Assembly: GCA_937952245.1 (NCBI GenBank)
Contig: CALFYS010000079.1
Span: 1 to 32,488, forward strand
From: an uncultured Alphaproteobacteria bacterium
GTDB taxonomy: Bacteria; Pseudomonadota; Alphaproteobacteria; Puniceispirillales; UBA1172
Length of the DNA stretch: 32,488 nt
Direction: 5' to 3'
Made by a program: the position numbers and the translations under genes. Positions 1 to 8,080 of the stretch are shown in pieces (positions within the stretch are counted from its first letter, which is position 1; each line of letters opens with the position of its first letter). The notes below the pieces were generated by a model. The model was given only the letters and a program-made list of their open reading frames with translations. It searched no databases and had not been told where the DNA came from.

Positions 1-920
1 CGGAATTGAATCGATGAGCCAACATAGGCTTCATGCTGTTTGCGGGCGGGAATACTGACGCCGTCCATGGCATCAAACCGCGCGAAAAGCCGATCATAAA
101 GACTGTTCCAACGGGCGATATTCTGATCAAGCCGCGGCAGCTGCGCCCGCAAAATCGCCGCCCGCAAATGATCCATCCGGCCGGAATAATTCGGCTGTTC
201 CAACCGGACTTTTTGGAAAACATCTTCGGCGGGGATCGCGCCATGGCGACCATAGAGCATATACGAGCCGGAGGAGACCACCGCCCGCGCCGCCAATTCC
301 GCGTCATTGGTGGTCAAAAGCCCACCTTCGCCGGAGTTCATATGTTTATAGGTCTGGGTGGAAAACGCCGCGACTTTGCCAAAATTGCCTGATTTAATCC
401 CCCGCCATGTCGCCCCCATGGTATGGGCGCAATCCTCCACCAAGGTGATACCATGCCCGTCACAAATGCTGACAATTCTGTCCATATCGGCGATATGCCC
501 CCGCATATGCGACAGCAACAAAACCTTCGCGCCGGAGGCTTGGGCTTTTGCCTCTAGGTCATCGCAATCAATGTGATAATTTTCGTCAATTTCAATCAAC
601 ACCGGTTCCGCCCCGACATTGTGGATCGCCCCCGGCACCGGCGCCAGCGTATAGGCATTGGCCAAGACTTTATCCCCCGGCTTCACCCCACACACCCGAA
701 GCGCCAGCGCGATGGCATACCCGCCGGAGGTGCAGGCCAAGCAATAATCCGCGCCTTGATAGCGGGCGTAATCCTGTTCCAAGAGGCTGGCTTCCGACAT
801 CTCGCCTTCCGCCAGATTATAGCGATGCAACCGCCCGGTTTGGAGAATTTCAACAGCGCGGTTGATGCCATCTTCAGGAATGGCTTCTTGTTGCGTAAAC
901 GGCTTTGCAAAATCGGTCAT
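1..920 (-). CDS. DegT/DnrJ/EryC1/StrS family PLP-dependent aminotransferase (3' end cut by window)
   Basis: This is the N-terminal ~306 residues of a sugar/amino-compound aminotransferase of the DegT (AHBA-synthase) fold; family members are about 370-400 residues, so the C-terminus lies beyond base 1. Seen directly: a substrate-entry segment near residues 30-36 (GRLHRYN), the PLP ring-stacking Asp163 in VEDCAHTMGA, and the Schiff-base Lys192 in STQTYKHMNSGEGG. The family transfers an amino group from Glu or Gln to a keto group, classically on nucleotide sugars, but this branch also contains proteins outside sugar pathways and no sugar genes are nearby. Start choice is uncertain: ATG at 918-920 is preceded by a purine-rich GGGGGA, but in-frame ATGs at 930-932 and 942-944 inside a 12-bp tandem repeat would add MGDA or MGDAMGDA, and the last has AAAAGG five bases upstream. 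It is divergent from the DUF1989-GcvT gene and may belong to the same locus (inference). Confidence 0.9.
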   Translation of the reverse strand, partial: MTDFAKPFTQQEAIPEDGINRAVEILQTGRLHRYNLAEGEMSEASLLEQDYARYQGADYCLACTSGGYAIALALRVCGVKPGDKVLANAYTLAPVPGAIHNVGAEPVLIEIDENYHIDCDDLEAKAQASGAKVLLLSHMRGHIADMDRIVSICDGHGITLVEDCAHTMGATWRGIKSGNFGKVAAFSTQTYKHMNSGEGGLLTTNDAELAARAVVSSGSYMLYGRHGAIPAEDVFQKVRLEQPNYSGRMDHLRAAILRAQLPRLDQNIARWNSLYDRLFARFDAMDGVSIPARKQHEAYVGSSIQF

Positions 921-922
921 AG

Positions 923-951
923 CATCCCCCATGGCATCCCCCATGGCATCC
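923..951. repeat. 12-bp tandem repeat over the aminotransferase start
   Basis: Two perfect copies of CATCCCCCATGG (923-934, 935-946) are followed by a partial third copy (947-951). On the minus strand each copy supplies an in-frame ATG and a G-rich stretch, so copy number changes the N-terminus by four residues (MGDA) and the number of possible start sites. Confidence 0.85.
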
Positions 952-1074
952 TTTTGTCCTTCAAATTACCATGCCTGAAAACATCGCCAAGCGAAACGAT
1001 TTTTGTTTCCTTTTGTGGTGGAAATTGTACGCTATCAGAACCGTTTGATTTTGGGGAATGTCGGGTAGCGGAAG

Positions 1075-3375
1075 ATGGCTGAAAACAATCAGATCAACAC
1101 CTTGGGGCAGAAGTTTGCCGGACAGGGCAGCCGGTGGCGCGATGATTTTATCTATCGCCCGGGGCATCAGACGCTGGTGGTCAACGCCAACACCGCCCTC
1201 GGGCTGGAGCTTGCCGCCCAAGACCAGATCAGCATCGAAGACCGTGAAGGCGGCCAGCCCATCACCATCATTGCCAGCGGCGCAAACCTGACCGCAACGT
1301 TAAGCCTGCCCGAAGGCATGACACCCGCGCCCTTTGCCGGCGATCTAGCGGCGTGGCTTGCCCCTATTTTGGGGGCGGAACAAATGGCCTTGGCAAAAAG
1401 CTTGCCGGAGCCGGTGGTGCTGAGCTCATCCCAATCGCCGGTGGCCATTACCGCGCTTCAACCGGCCCAGATCATCATCATCAGCCATGGGGAGGCGGGG
1501 GCAGAGATTCCGCCGGGCCCCCTTGATATATTCTTGGCGAAAGCATCGCGCCAGAACCAAAGCCATTTTGATTTGCCAGACCCATTGGCCGCGCTGAAAG
1601 ATGACTTTACCGTCGCCGCCGCCGGTGGCCGTGCTTATCAGGTCAAGAAAGGCGATTACATTCAGATTATTGATGGCCAAGGGCGGCAATGCACTGATTT
1701 CCTCGCCTTTTCGCAAGCCGCGCTGGATGGCGGGTTGGAACGGTTTATCGATTCCACGGCGACGCGATCGATGATCGGTCACGCCTATCCGCAACCGGGG
1801 ATGGCGTCAAAATTCTTTGACCAAGATTTGACCCCATTGGTTGAGATTGTCCAAGACACCTGCGGGCGGCATGATACGTTTGGCCATGCCTGCACGGCGC
1901 GGACGTATCACCTGCAGGGCTATCCCGACCATGATAATTGTTCGGATAACATCAGCCGTGAGATGGCGGCGTATGATGTGGCCAGCCGCGCGTCTTGGCC
2001 GGCGATTAATTTCTTTTACAACACCGAAATTGCCCACGGCGGGGTGATCCGCTCCGATGATGGATGGTCACGCCCCGGCGATTATATTTTGATGCGGGCG
2101 ATGACGGATTTGGTCTGTGTTTCCACCTCTTGCGCCGATGACCTGTCGCCCATTAACGGCTGGAACCCCACCGATATTCAAATCCGGCTTTATGATCAAT
2201 CCGAAGATTTCGACCGCCAATCCAGTTTCCGCACCTCAGTCCGGAGTTTGCCTGTCATGACCCGTAAATCACCGCTTGCCCCCGTCACCGAAGAACTGAC
2301 CCGCCATTTTACGGCGGCGAAAGATGTTTGGATTCCCGCCAAGTTCAATGGCCATGGCCCTGTTGAAGAATTTTGGGCGACCATGGATGCCGCCAGTATC
2401 CAAGACCTGTCGCAATTGCGGAAATTTGACATTGCGGGGCCTGATGCCGTCCCCTTTGCTGATTACGCTTTCCCCCGCAACATCAACCGCCTTGATATTG
2501 GGCGTTGCGGCTATTCCACCTTGCTCAACCATCATGGCGGGGTGATTGATGATGGGATTTTATTCCGCCTTAATCAAAACCTGTTCCGCTGGACGGGCGG
2601 CAATGAAAAGGCTGGCGATTGGTTAAGGGGGCTGGCCGAAGACCAGAAATTTAATGTCGTGATCAGGGAGACCAGTCCGCATCTTGCCAATATGGCGGTG
2701 CAAGGCCCAAAGGCCAAAGCCATCCTCGCCCCTTTGTTCACCAGCCCTGAAACCTGGCCTAATCTTTCGGAATTAAAACCGTTTAATTTTACCCATGTGC
2801 AAACGAATAATGTGCAGGCGATGCATGACAGAAGCCTGACCGCCATTATCTCCGCCACGGGCTACACCGGCCAACCCGGCTATGAGTTGTTTTGCAGCCC
2901 TGATGATGCCCCTGCCCTTTGGACGATGATCCTTGAAGCGGGCGCGCCAGAAGGGATGCTGCCCATGGGCTTGGAAGGGTTGGAATTATGCCGCCTTGAA
3001 GCTGGGTTAGCAGCCTCCGGCGCGGAATTTGATAGCCATCAAACGCCTTTTGTGGCGGGATTGGGCTTCACCGTCCCGCTTGATAAAAAGCAAGGTGATT
3101 TTGTGGGGCGCGCCGCTTGTGAAGCTGATCAACAGAACCCTCGTCACCAGACGCTTGCCATTGACATTGAAGGCCAATGGGTACCGCAACAAGGGGCGGA
3201 AATTTTTGACGGTGAAAGCACGGTGGGGCATATTACCTCCGCTTGTCTTTCGCCGAAGAAAGGCCATGCCCATGGCCTCGCGCGGGTGGTCAGCACTCTC
3301 AGCAACCCTGATGTCGAAATTGGGCAATTGGATAATCACATGAAGCGGCTGAAGGCTCGTCTTCACTTTAAATAA
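1075..3375 (+). CDS. DUF1989-GcvT fusion protein (aminomethyltransferase-like)
   Basis: A 766-residue protein with two recognisable parts. Residues ~180-385 match DUF1989 (urea-carboxylase-associated family): GDYIQIIDGQGRQCTDF, DTCGRHD, and a Cys-containing CVSTSCADD leading into NGWNPTDI. Residues ~460-760 match the GcvT/T-protein folate-binding fold, including GGVIDDGILFRL, ATGYTGQPGYELF and GLEGLELCRLEAG. GcvT-fold enzymes move one-carbon groups from methylated or aminomethyl amines to tetrahydrofolate, so a demethylase or aminomethyltransferase role is likely; the substrate is unknown. The first ~170 residues contain a second, degenerate DUF1989-like strand pattern (AQDQISIEDREGGQ). It heads an operon with the Rid gene (30 bp gap) and DUF1028 gene. 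ATG 1075 is the first start after an in-frame TAG at 1066; the ribosome site is poor because GGAAG abuts the ATG. It is not the glycine-cleavage T protein: no gcvH or gcvP is nearby. Confidence 0.88.
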   Translation: MAENNQINTLGQKFAGQGSRWRDDFIYRPGHQTLVVNANTALGLELAAQDQISIEDREGGQPITIIASGANLTATLSLPEGMTPAPFAGDLAAWLAPILGAEQMALAKSLPEPVVLSSSQSPVAITALQPAQIIIISHGEAGAEIPPGPLDIFLAKASRQNQSHFDLPDPLAALKDDFTVAAAGGRAYQVKKGDYIQIIDGQGRQCTDFLAFSQAALDGGLERFIDSTATRSMIGHAYPQPGMASKFFDQDLTPLVEIVQDTCGRHDTFGHACTARTYHLQGYPDHDNCSDNISREMAAYDVASRASWPAINFFYNTEIAHGGVIRSDDGWSRPGDYILMRAMTDLVCVSTSCADDLSPINGWNPTDIQIRLYDQSEDFDRQSSFRTSVRSLPVMTRKSPLAPVTEELTRHFTAAKDVWIPAKFNGHGPVEEFWATMDAASIQDLSQLRKFDIAGPDAVPFADYAFPRNINRLDIGRCGYSTLLNHHGGVIDDGILFRLNQNLFRWTGGNEKAGDWLRGLAEDQKFNVVIRETSPHLANMAVQGPKAKAILAPLFTSPETWPNLSELKPFNFTHVQTNNVQAMHDRSLTAIISATGYTGQPGYELFCSPDDAPALWTMILEAGAPEGMLPMGLEGLELCRLEAGLAASGAEFDSHQTPFVAGLGFTVPLDKKQGDFVGRAACEADQQNPRHQTLAIDIEGQWVPQQGAEIFDGESTVGHITSACLSPKKGHAHGLARVVSTLSNPDVEIGQLDNHMKRLKARLHFK

Positions 3376-3405
3376 AATCAACGTCATTACCGAAAAGGAT
3401 TGATC

Positions 3406-3828
3406 ATGGCGCATCATCGGATCCGTAAATTCAACACCAAAGAAACCTATCCTGAACAGAGTCTTGATAATGATCTGTGTCAGGCGGTTGTCACCGAAGG
3501 CGGCAAGACCGTCTGGATGCGGGGGCAATGCCCGCAAAACTTGGATGATGCCGTGAATATTGACAGCCATGACCCTTCGGAACAGACCCATAAAGTCATG
3601 CAGAATATTCGGCAATTGGTCGGTGAAGCCGGCGGCGATATGAGCCATGTGGTGAAATTGGTCGTCTATATCACCGATGTTCGTCACCGTGAGGCGGTGT
3701 ATCGCACCATGGGGGAATATATCAAAGGCGTGCATCCGGTTTGCACGGGATTGGTGGTGCAAGCCTTGGCGCGACCGGAATGGTTGGTTGAAATTGATGC
3801 CACCGCTGTTATCCCTGATGAGGTGTAA
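3406..3828 (+). CDS. Rid (YjgF/YER057c/UK114) family protein
   Basis: A 140-residue Rid-family protein, the usual length for the trimeric chorismate-mutase-like fold. Recognisable parts are WMRGQCPQNLD, the helix with GGDMSHVVKLVVYITD, and the C-terminal LVEIDATAVIP. RidA itself hydrolyses reactive enamine/imine intermediates using a conserved Arg (Arg105 in the archetype, context PARS). Here the aligned stretch is HPVCTGLVV, placing Cys113 where the Arg should be, so classical imine deaminase activity is doubtful; some other Rid subfamilies also lack that Arg. ATG 3406 is chosen over TTG 3400 because AAGGA lies six bases upstream. The DUF1028 gene begins three bases after its stop, so the two are almost certainly co-translated. 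Its place between a GcvT-like and a DUF1028 protein suggests a role in the same amine pathway (inference). Confidence 0.9.
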   Translation: MAHHRIRKFNTKETYPEQSLDNDLCQAVVTEGGKTVWMRGQCPQNLDDAVNIDSHDPSEQTHKVMQNIRQLVGEAGGDMSHVVKLVVYITDVRHREAVYRTMGEYIKGVHPVCTGLVVQALARPEWLVEIDATAVIPDEV

Positions 3829-3831
3829 ATC

Positions 3832-4506
3832 ATGACCTTTTCGATTGTGGCGCGTTGCGCGGAAACAGGGCAATTTGGCATGGCGGTATCATCGTCATCA
3901 CCGGCGGTGGCGGCGCGCTGTGCCTATGCCCAAGCCGGGGTTGGCGCGGTCGCCAGCCAGAATATCACCGACCCGCGATTAGGCGGCAAAACCCTTGCCG
4001 CCATGGCCAATGGCCAAACCGCCGGTGACGCGGTTGCCGCTGTTATCGCCGATGCGGAATACACTGAATTTCGGCAATTGCTGGCGGTGGATTGCCATGG
4101 CAATACCGCCATCCATTCCGGTCAAAATTCATTGGGGATTCATACCGAGTTCAAATCAAAAGACGCGGCGGCGGCGGGGAATCTCTTGGCCAATGACACC
4201 ATCCCTGAAGCCATGGTCACGGCGTTCCATGACGCTTCGGGCCATTTAGGCGATCGCCTGATTGCCGCCATGCGCGCCGCCCTTACCGCTGGTGGGGAGG
4301 CAGGGCCCGTTCATTCCGCGGGGTTATTGCTGGTGGATGAACAGGACTGGCCATTGGCGGAATTGCGCTGTGACTGGACAGAAGATTGCCCCATTGAAGC
4401 CATCGCCACGGCGTGGGATGTCTATAAACCGCAAATGGCCGATTATGTGACCCGCGCCCTTAAGCCCGATGCCGCCCCTAGTTATGGTGTGCCCGGTGAT
4501 GAATAA
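3832..4506 (+). CDS. DUF1028 family protein (putative Ntn-hydrolase fold)
   Basis: A 224-residue protein that matches DUF1028 end to end: it opens MTFSIVARC, followed by FGMAVSSSSPAVAARC, GAVASQNITDP and RLIAAMRAALTAGG. The family is placed in the Ntn-hydrolase superfamily, whose members use an N-terminal Thr, Ser or Cys as nucleophile. Thr2 would be exposed if the initiator Met is removed, which fits an amidohydrolase, but no reaction is established. GAGGTG seven bases before ATG 3832 is a good ribosome site lying inside the end of the Rid gene. DUF1028, Rid and ArgE-like M20 genes are often neighbours in proteobacteria (recalled, not checked), and all three are here, the M20 gene on the opposite strand. 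The stop codon lies in the first copy of a 14-bp degenerate repeat. Confidence 0.88.
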   Translation: MTFSIVARCAETGQFGMAVSSSSPAVAARCAYAQAGVGAVASQNITDPRLGGKTLAAMANGQTAGDAVAAVIADAEYTEFRQLLAVDCHGNTAIHSGQNSLGIHTEFKSKDAAAAGNLLANDTIPEAMVTAFHDASGHLGDRLIAAMRAALTAGGEAGPVHSAGLLLVDEQDWPLAELRCDWTEDCPIEAIATAWDVYKPQMADYVTRALKPDAAPSYGVPGDE

Positions 4507-4539
4507 AGGTCGACGAATGAAGGTTGACAAATAAAAGCT
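4498..4539. repeat. Degenerate 14-bp tandem repeat (three copies) between convergent genes
   Basis: The copies are GATGAATAAAGGTC (4498-4511), GACGAATGAAGGTT (4512-4525) and GACAAATAAAAGCT (4526-4539). The array starts in the last two codons plus stop of the DUF1028 gene and ends exactly at the stop codon of the convergent ArgE-like gene, so it makes up the whole gap. Each copy carries a TAA or TGA. It has no strong stem-loop and does not look like a terminator. Confidence 0.7.
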
Positions 4540-5709
4540 TTAAAGCCCTTCGACCAAGCGCGCGTTGAGGGCATCCAACATGGCGTCACAAGCCGCCAAT
4601 TGATCAAGGCTGACATATTCATCAGGCTTATGCCCTTGCGCCATTGACCCCGGCCCGCACACAACGGTTGGCACCCCAAGATCACGGGTAAACAACCCCG
4701 CTTCCGTGCCAAAGGCAACTTTGATGCGGTCGTTATGCCCCGTTAAAGAGGACACCAATGCCACAACATCTTCATCCAAACCTGTTTCCAGCCCGGGATA
4801 GGCATTGGTGATGTTAAAGCGCAAATCCGCTTGCGGGGCTTTGGCTTGCGCCGCGGCGATAATCGGCTGCATGGCTTGTTCTAATCTGTTGAGGATGGCT
4901 TGCGGGTCATCCGCCGCCAGATTGCGGATTTCAAATTTAACCTCGGCGTGATTAGGGACAATATTAAGCGCAACACCAGCGTTAATGATGCCCGCGTGCA
5001 GCGTTGTGTACGGAATATCATAAGCATCATCACGCGCGCCATGGCTGGCCAGTTCATCCTGAAGACGGCGAATTTCAGCGATCAAATCGCAAGCGATATG
5101 GATGGCATTGACCGCTTGCGGGGCTAAGGCCGAATGGGCTTCCGCGCCTGTGCAATGCGCTTCAATCGCGGTTTTGCCTTTATGCCCTGTGGCAATCGCC
5201 ATATGGGTTGGCTCTCCGACAATGCACATGGCGGGGCGGATCGGGGCTTGTTGCAGCATCTCAATCATTGACCGGACGCCAACACAGCCAATTTCTTCAT
5301 CATAAGAAAACGCCAAATGAAGCGGAGATGTTAACGGCAATTCAGCGGCTTTTAACCCCGCGGCAAGGGCGCTGGCCACAAAGCCTTTCATATCCGCCGT
5401 CCCCCGCCCATAGATCAAGCCATTATCTTCCACGGCTTGAAACGGCGGCTTTGTCCAATCCTGACCATCGACAGGCACCACATCGGTATGGCCTGAAAGC
5501 ATGACGCCGGATTGGTCTTGAGGCCCAATGGTGGCATAGAGATTGGCTTTCTGGCCGGTATCATCTTCAATGATCTGGCAGGCCACGCCTTTATCATCGA
5601 GGCGCGAGGCGCAATAATCAATCAACGCGCGATTGGGATCACGGCTGACCGAAGGAAAAGCGATTAAATCAGCAAGGATTTCAGTTGTATCTGTTTTTGT
5701 GTTGATCAT
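4540..5709 (-). CDS. M20 family metallopeptidase, acetylornithine deacetylase (ArgE)-like
   Basis: A 389-residue M20 amidohydrolase of normal length. Metal-ligand and catalytic motifs are clear: SGHTDVVPVDG (His and catalytic Asp), YGRGTADMKGF (bridging Asp), SYDEEIGCVG (Glu pair), VGEPTH and the C-terminal CGPGSMAQGHKPDEYV (His ligand). By similarity it is ArgE-like and would remove an acyl group from an alpha-amino compound such as N-acetylornithine, using two zinc or cobalt ions in the cytosol. It is the last gene of the PhyH-Rieske-FAD monooxygenase operon, 21 bp after the monooxygenase stop, and faces Rid and DUF1028 genes, so a catabolic deacylase for another N-acyl substrate is as likely as arginine synthesis. 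No convincing ribosome site precedes ATG 5709; translation may be coupled to the upstream gene. Confidence 0.9.
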   Translation of the reverse strand: MINTKTDTTEILADLIAFPSVSRDPNRALIDYCASRLDDKGVACQIIEDDTGQKANLYATIGPQDQSGVMLSGHTDVVPVDGQDWTKPPFQAVEDNGLIYGRGTADMKGFVASALAAGLKAAELPLTSPLHLAFSYDEEIGCVGVRSMIEMLQQAPIRPAMCIVGEPTHMAIATGHKGKTAIEAHCTGAEAHSALAPQAVNAIHIACDLIAEIRRLQDELASHGARDDAYDIPYTTLHAGIINAGVALNIVPNHAEVKFEIRNLAADDPQAILNRLEQAMQPIIAAAQAKAPQADLRFNITNAYPGLETGLDEDVVALVSSLTGHNDRIKVAFGTEAGLFTRDLGVPTVVCGPGSMAQGHKPDEYVSLDQLAACDAMLDALNARLVEGL

Positions 5710-5730
5710 GGCAAATCAAGCCTAAACAGA

Positions 5731-6948
5731 TCAGCGGCGATCAGCAATATGACTGGCAAGATATTTGGCATCTTCCCAGACCCCCCAGATAAATGATGAC
5801 CCCCGCATGGACAGCCACGGCAGACCCAGAAAATAAATCCCATCGGCTTTGGCAACACCGCGATTGTGATCAGGCTTGCCCTGATCATCAAAAGCATCCG
5901 CCTGAAGCCATGAGAAATCCTGAACATAACCTGTTGCCCAGATCACCGTCTTAATCCCGCGTTCGGCAAGATTGATTGAGCGAATAGGATTGGTCAAACA
6001 TTCCGGATCAGCACCGATAATTTTGGCGTCTTCCTCAAGCGGCAGATCAAGGCCATTAGCCTCAACATAGGCATCGGCCTCCGCCAAAAGACCAAGATAA
6101 TTTTCATCGCCATCGGCAATGTTTTTCGCCAAATCATCAGCAATCGAAAGCGTGCCGTTATCATACGCGCCGGTCATGCCCAACAGCACCATGCCGCGTT
6201 CAGCAAATTTTCTGAAATCAACGGTTTTGCCGCCATACGCCCCTGAAACCGCAATCGTCACGTGTTCTTTGCCCGCGGGCGGGGTTTTCATCTGCCATTT
6301 GCCCAAACTGCCCAGCCACCAGACAAAATCTTTCCCGCGATATGACCGCGGCGGCCGATCATGGGGGCCAATCGAAAGATAAACCTCACGTCCTGAACGC
6401 AGCAATTCATCCGCGATTTGTGAGCCAGAAGACCCAGCCCCCACCACCATCACCGCGCCTTCTTCAAGCTGTTCAGGGTTGTGGTAATCAAAAGAATGGA
6501 TTTGCGAAATGGCCCCTTCAGGGATAATCGGCGGGATCACCGGAATTTGAAAAGGCCCTGTTGCCGCCACCACATGATCAGCATGGATCTCACCTTTAGA
6601 TGTTGTGACGTGATAGCCGCCTTCAGGCAAAGGCGTGGCGGCGGTGACATCAACCCCGCAATGGATGGGGCTGTCGATTTGCTTGGCGAAATCTTCAAAA
6701 TAGGCGGTGACTTCATCCTTACCAGGGAAGCCATCAGGATCACTGGAAAATTCCCTAGCGGGGAAGCGATCATGCCAAGCGGGGCCGTTCATCACCAGAC
6801 TATCCCAGCGGGCATTACGCCAGCGTTCAGCGATTGAATCGCGTTCCAGCACGACATGGTCAATGCCTTGGTCCCTGAGATGGGCGCTCATGGCCAAACC
6901 CGCTTGACCAGCACCCACCACCACTGTGTTTACCCGTTGCGGAATCAT
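5731..6948 (-). CDS. FAD/NAD(P)-dependent monooxygenase (CzcO/FMO-like flavoprotein)
   Basis: A 405-residue single-component flavoprotein. The FAD Rossmann motif VVVGAGQAGLAMS is at residues 9-21, a second dinucleotide fold VMVVGAGSSGSQIADELL lies near residue 165, and the C-terminal VIWATGYVQDFSWL is the ATG motif of flavin monooxygenases. The downstream PDHNRGVAKADGIYFLGLPW segment also fits. Such enzymes use NADPH and O2 to oxidise an N, S or carbonyl substrate. Its ATG overlaps the Rieske gene stop by four bases (ATGA), which implies translational coupling and a linked function. The exact FMO motif FxGxxxHxxx(Y/F) is not obvious, so the CzcO-like group is a better fit than classical FMO. 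The substrate is unknown. Confidence 0.88.
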   Translation of the reverse strand: MIPQRVNTVVVGAGQAGLAMSAHLRDQGIDHVVLERDSIAERWRNARWDSLVMNGPAWHDRFPAREFSSDPDGFPGKDEVTAYFEDFAKQIDSPIHCGVDVTAATPLPEGGYHVTTSKGEIHADHVVAATGPFQIPVIPPIIPEGAISQIHSFDYHNPEQLEEGAVMVVGAGSSGSQIADELLRSGREVYLSIGPHDRPPRSYRGKDFVWWLGSLGKWQMKTPPAGKEHVTIAVSGAYGGKTVDFRKFAERGMVLLGMTGAYDNGTLSIADDLAKNIADGDENYLGLLAEADAYVEANGLDLPLEEDAKIIGADPECLTNPIRSINLAERGIKTVIWATGYVQDFSWLQADAFDDQGKPDHNRGVAKADGIYFLGLPWLSMRGSSFIWGVWEDAKYLASHIADRR

Positions 6949-8072
6949 GCGCTGGCCTCACCTGTTGTCAGCCGCGCCATATGGCGGGTGAAATCCCAAA
7001 TCGTGCCTTCCAACGCGTCAGGGGCAAGCGGCGCCATGGGGCGATGCGCTGTTTTGGTATTTTTCTGCATGGCTTCCAACGTCGCTTTATCTTCGGCGTT
7101 AAATTCATGGGCAAGGGCGATATATTCGGCTGTTTCCGGCAGGTCATCCGCCCCTTCTTGCACCAAAACCCCCATCTTGATATTGACGGTTTCAGAAGAT
7201 TCCGGCAGCAGGATCAAAAACACCGCGCAATTCGGCCCAACCGTAATCACAAAATTCGGATAGACATTGAACAGCACCGATGATCGGCGTTCTTGTTCAG
7301 TCAGGTCTTCAGGGAAGGGCTCACGTTGCGGGAAGGTCGGATCATAATTTGACCGATACGCGGTGAACCCCGGTCCTGAGGCAAGCTTTTCACAAAGCCG
7401 CGTTGGCGTGACGTGATCAAGAGTTTTGGCGTGGGTGATCGACAAATGATACCCTTCCATGAAATTTTCAATCAGCGATTTCCAATTGGTTGACCATTCT
7501 TCAAACCAAGTTTCGGTGCTGTGGCGTTCTTCGGGATGGTAGTTTTTCAGATAAGGCAACATCCCTTCCAATTGCGGGGCCAAAGGCGCGGCCGTTCCGC
7601 TGGTGTTTACAAAAACAAACCCCAGCCATTCTTCAACTTTAAATTCAGGCAAAGAACAAGCGGCAGGGTCAAACCCTTCAACACCATCCATATAAGGGGC
7701 TTTGTTCAACTGGCCATCGAGATGATAACTCCACGCGTGGTAAGGGCAGGTCAAGACAGAAGCCTTGCCCTTGCCTTCCACCAAAGCCATGCCGCGATGA
7801 CGGCAGACATTGGAATAAGCACGGATATTTTTTTCACGATCGCGCAAGACCACGACATTTTCATTGCCGATGGTGACCGTCATATATTGCCCTGTCTTGG
7901 TGATCTCACTGGCATGACCGGCGCAAACCCATCCTTCGGCAAAAACCTTGGTTTTTTCCAATTCAAACAGGTTTGGGTCGGCATAATACCACCCGGGCAT
8001 GGAATGAGGGGCGCGGGATAAATCCTCCGCCACCGCTTTCAGCAGCGTAAACTGATCCTGATCAAGTGGCAT
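6945..8072 (-). CDS. Rieske non-heme iron oxygenase, alpha subunit
   Basis: A 375-residue ring-hydroxylating or demethylating oxygenase. The [2Fe-2S] Rieske site is complete: Cys90/His92 in CRHRG and Cys109/His112 in CPYHAW. The mononuclear iron site follows in the catalytic domain with NFMEGYHLSITH, giving His209 and His214; the third carboxylate probably lies around residues 325-335. The layout resembles quaternary-amine oxygenases (glycine betaine, carnitine or stachydrine demethylases) as well as aromatic dioxygenases, but sequence alone does not settle which. Such enzymes need a separate ferredoxin reductase; none is in this operon. It starts eight bases after the PhyH stop and overlaps the flavin monooxygenase start by four bases. 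AGGG ten bases upstream of ATG 8072 serves as the ribosome site. Confidence 0.92.
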   Translation of the reverse strand: MPLDQDQFTLLKAVAEDLSRAPHSMPGWYYADPNLFELEKTKVFAEGWVCAGHASEITKTGQYMTVTIGNENVVVLRDREKNIRAYSNVCRHRGMALVEGKGKASVLTCPYHAWSYHLDGQLNKAPYMDGVEGFDPAACSLPEFKVEEWLGFVFVNTSGTAAPLAPQLEGMLPYLKNYHPEERHSTETWFEEWSTNWKSLIENFMEGYHLSITHAKTLDHVTPTRLCEKLASGPGFTAYRSNYDPTFPQREPFPEDLTEQERRSSVLFNVYPNFVITVGPNCAVFLILLPESSETVNIKMGVLVQEGADDLPETAEYIALAHEFNAEDKATLEAMQKNTKTAHRPMAPLAPDALEGTIWDFTRHMARLTTGEASA

Positions 8073-8080
8073 GATAAACC

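Noticed and set aside
961..1074. Glycine riboswitch before the GcvT-containing gene
   Set aside because: No glycine aptamer core is recognisable, and the gene is not a glycine-cleavage operon.
33..1082. Several plus-strand frames opposite the aminotransferase
   Set aside because: The minus strand gives a clear DegT-family protein with all motifs; the plus frames are Pro/Arg-rich shadows.
3007..3873. Long minus-strand open frame (288 codons) antisense to the GcvT fusion, Rid and DUF1028 genes
   Set aside because: It spans three well-supported plus-strand genes, has a low-complexity His/Arg-rich translation and no recognisable domain; it is a shadow frame.
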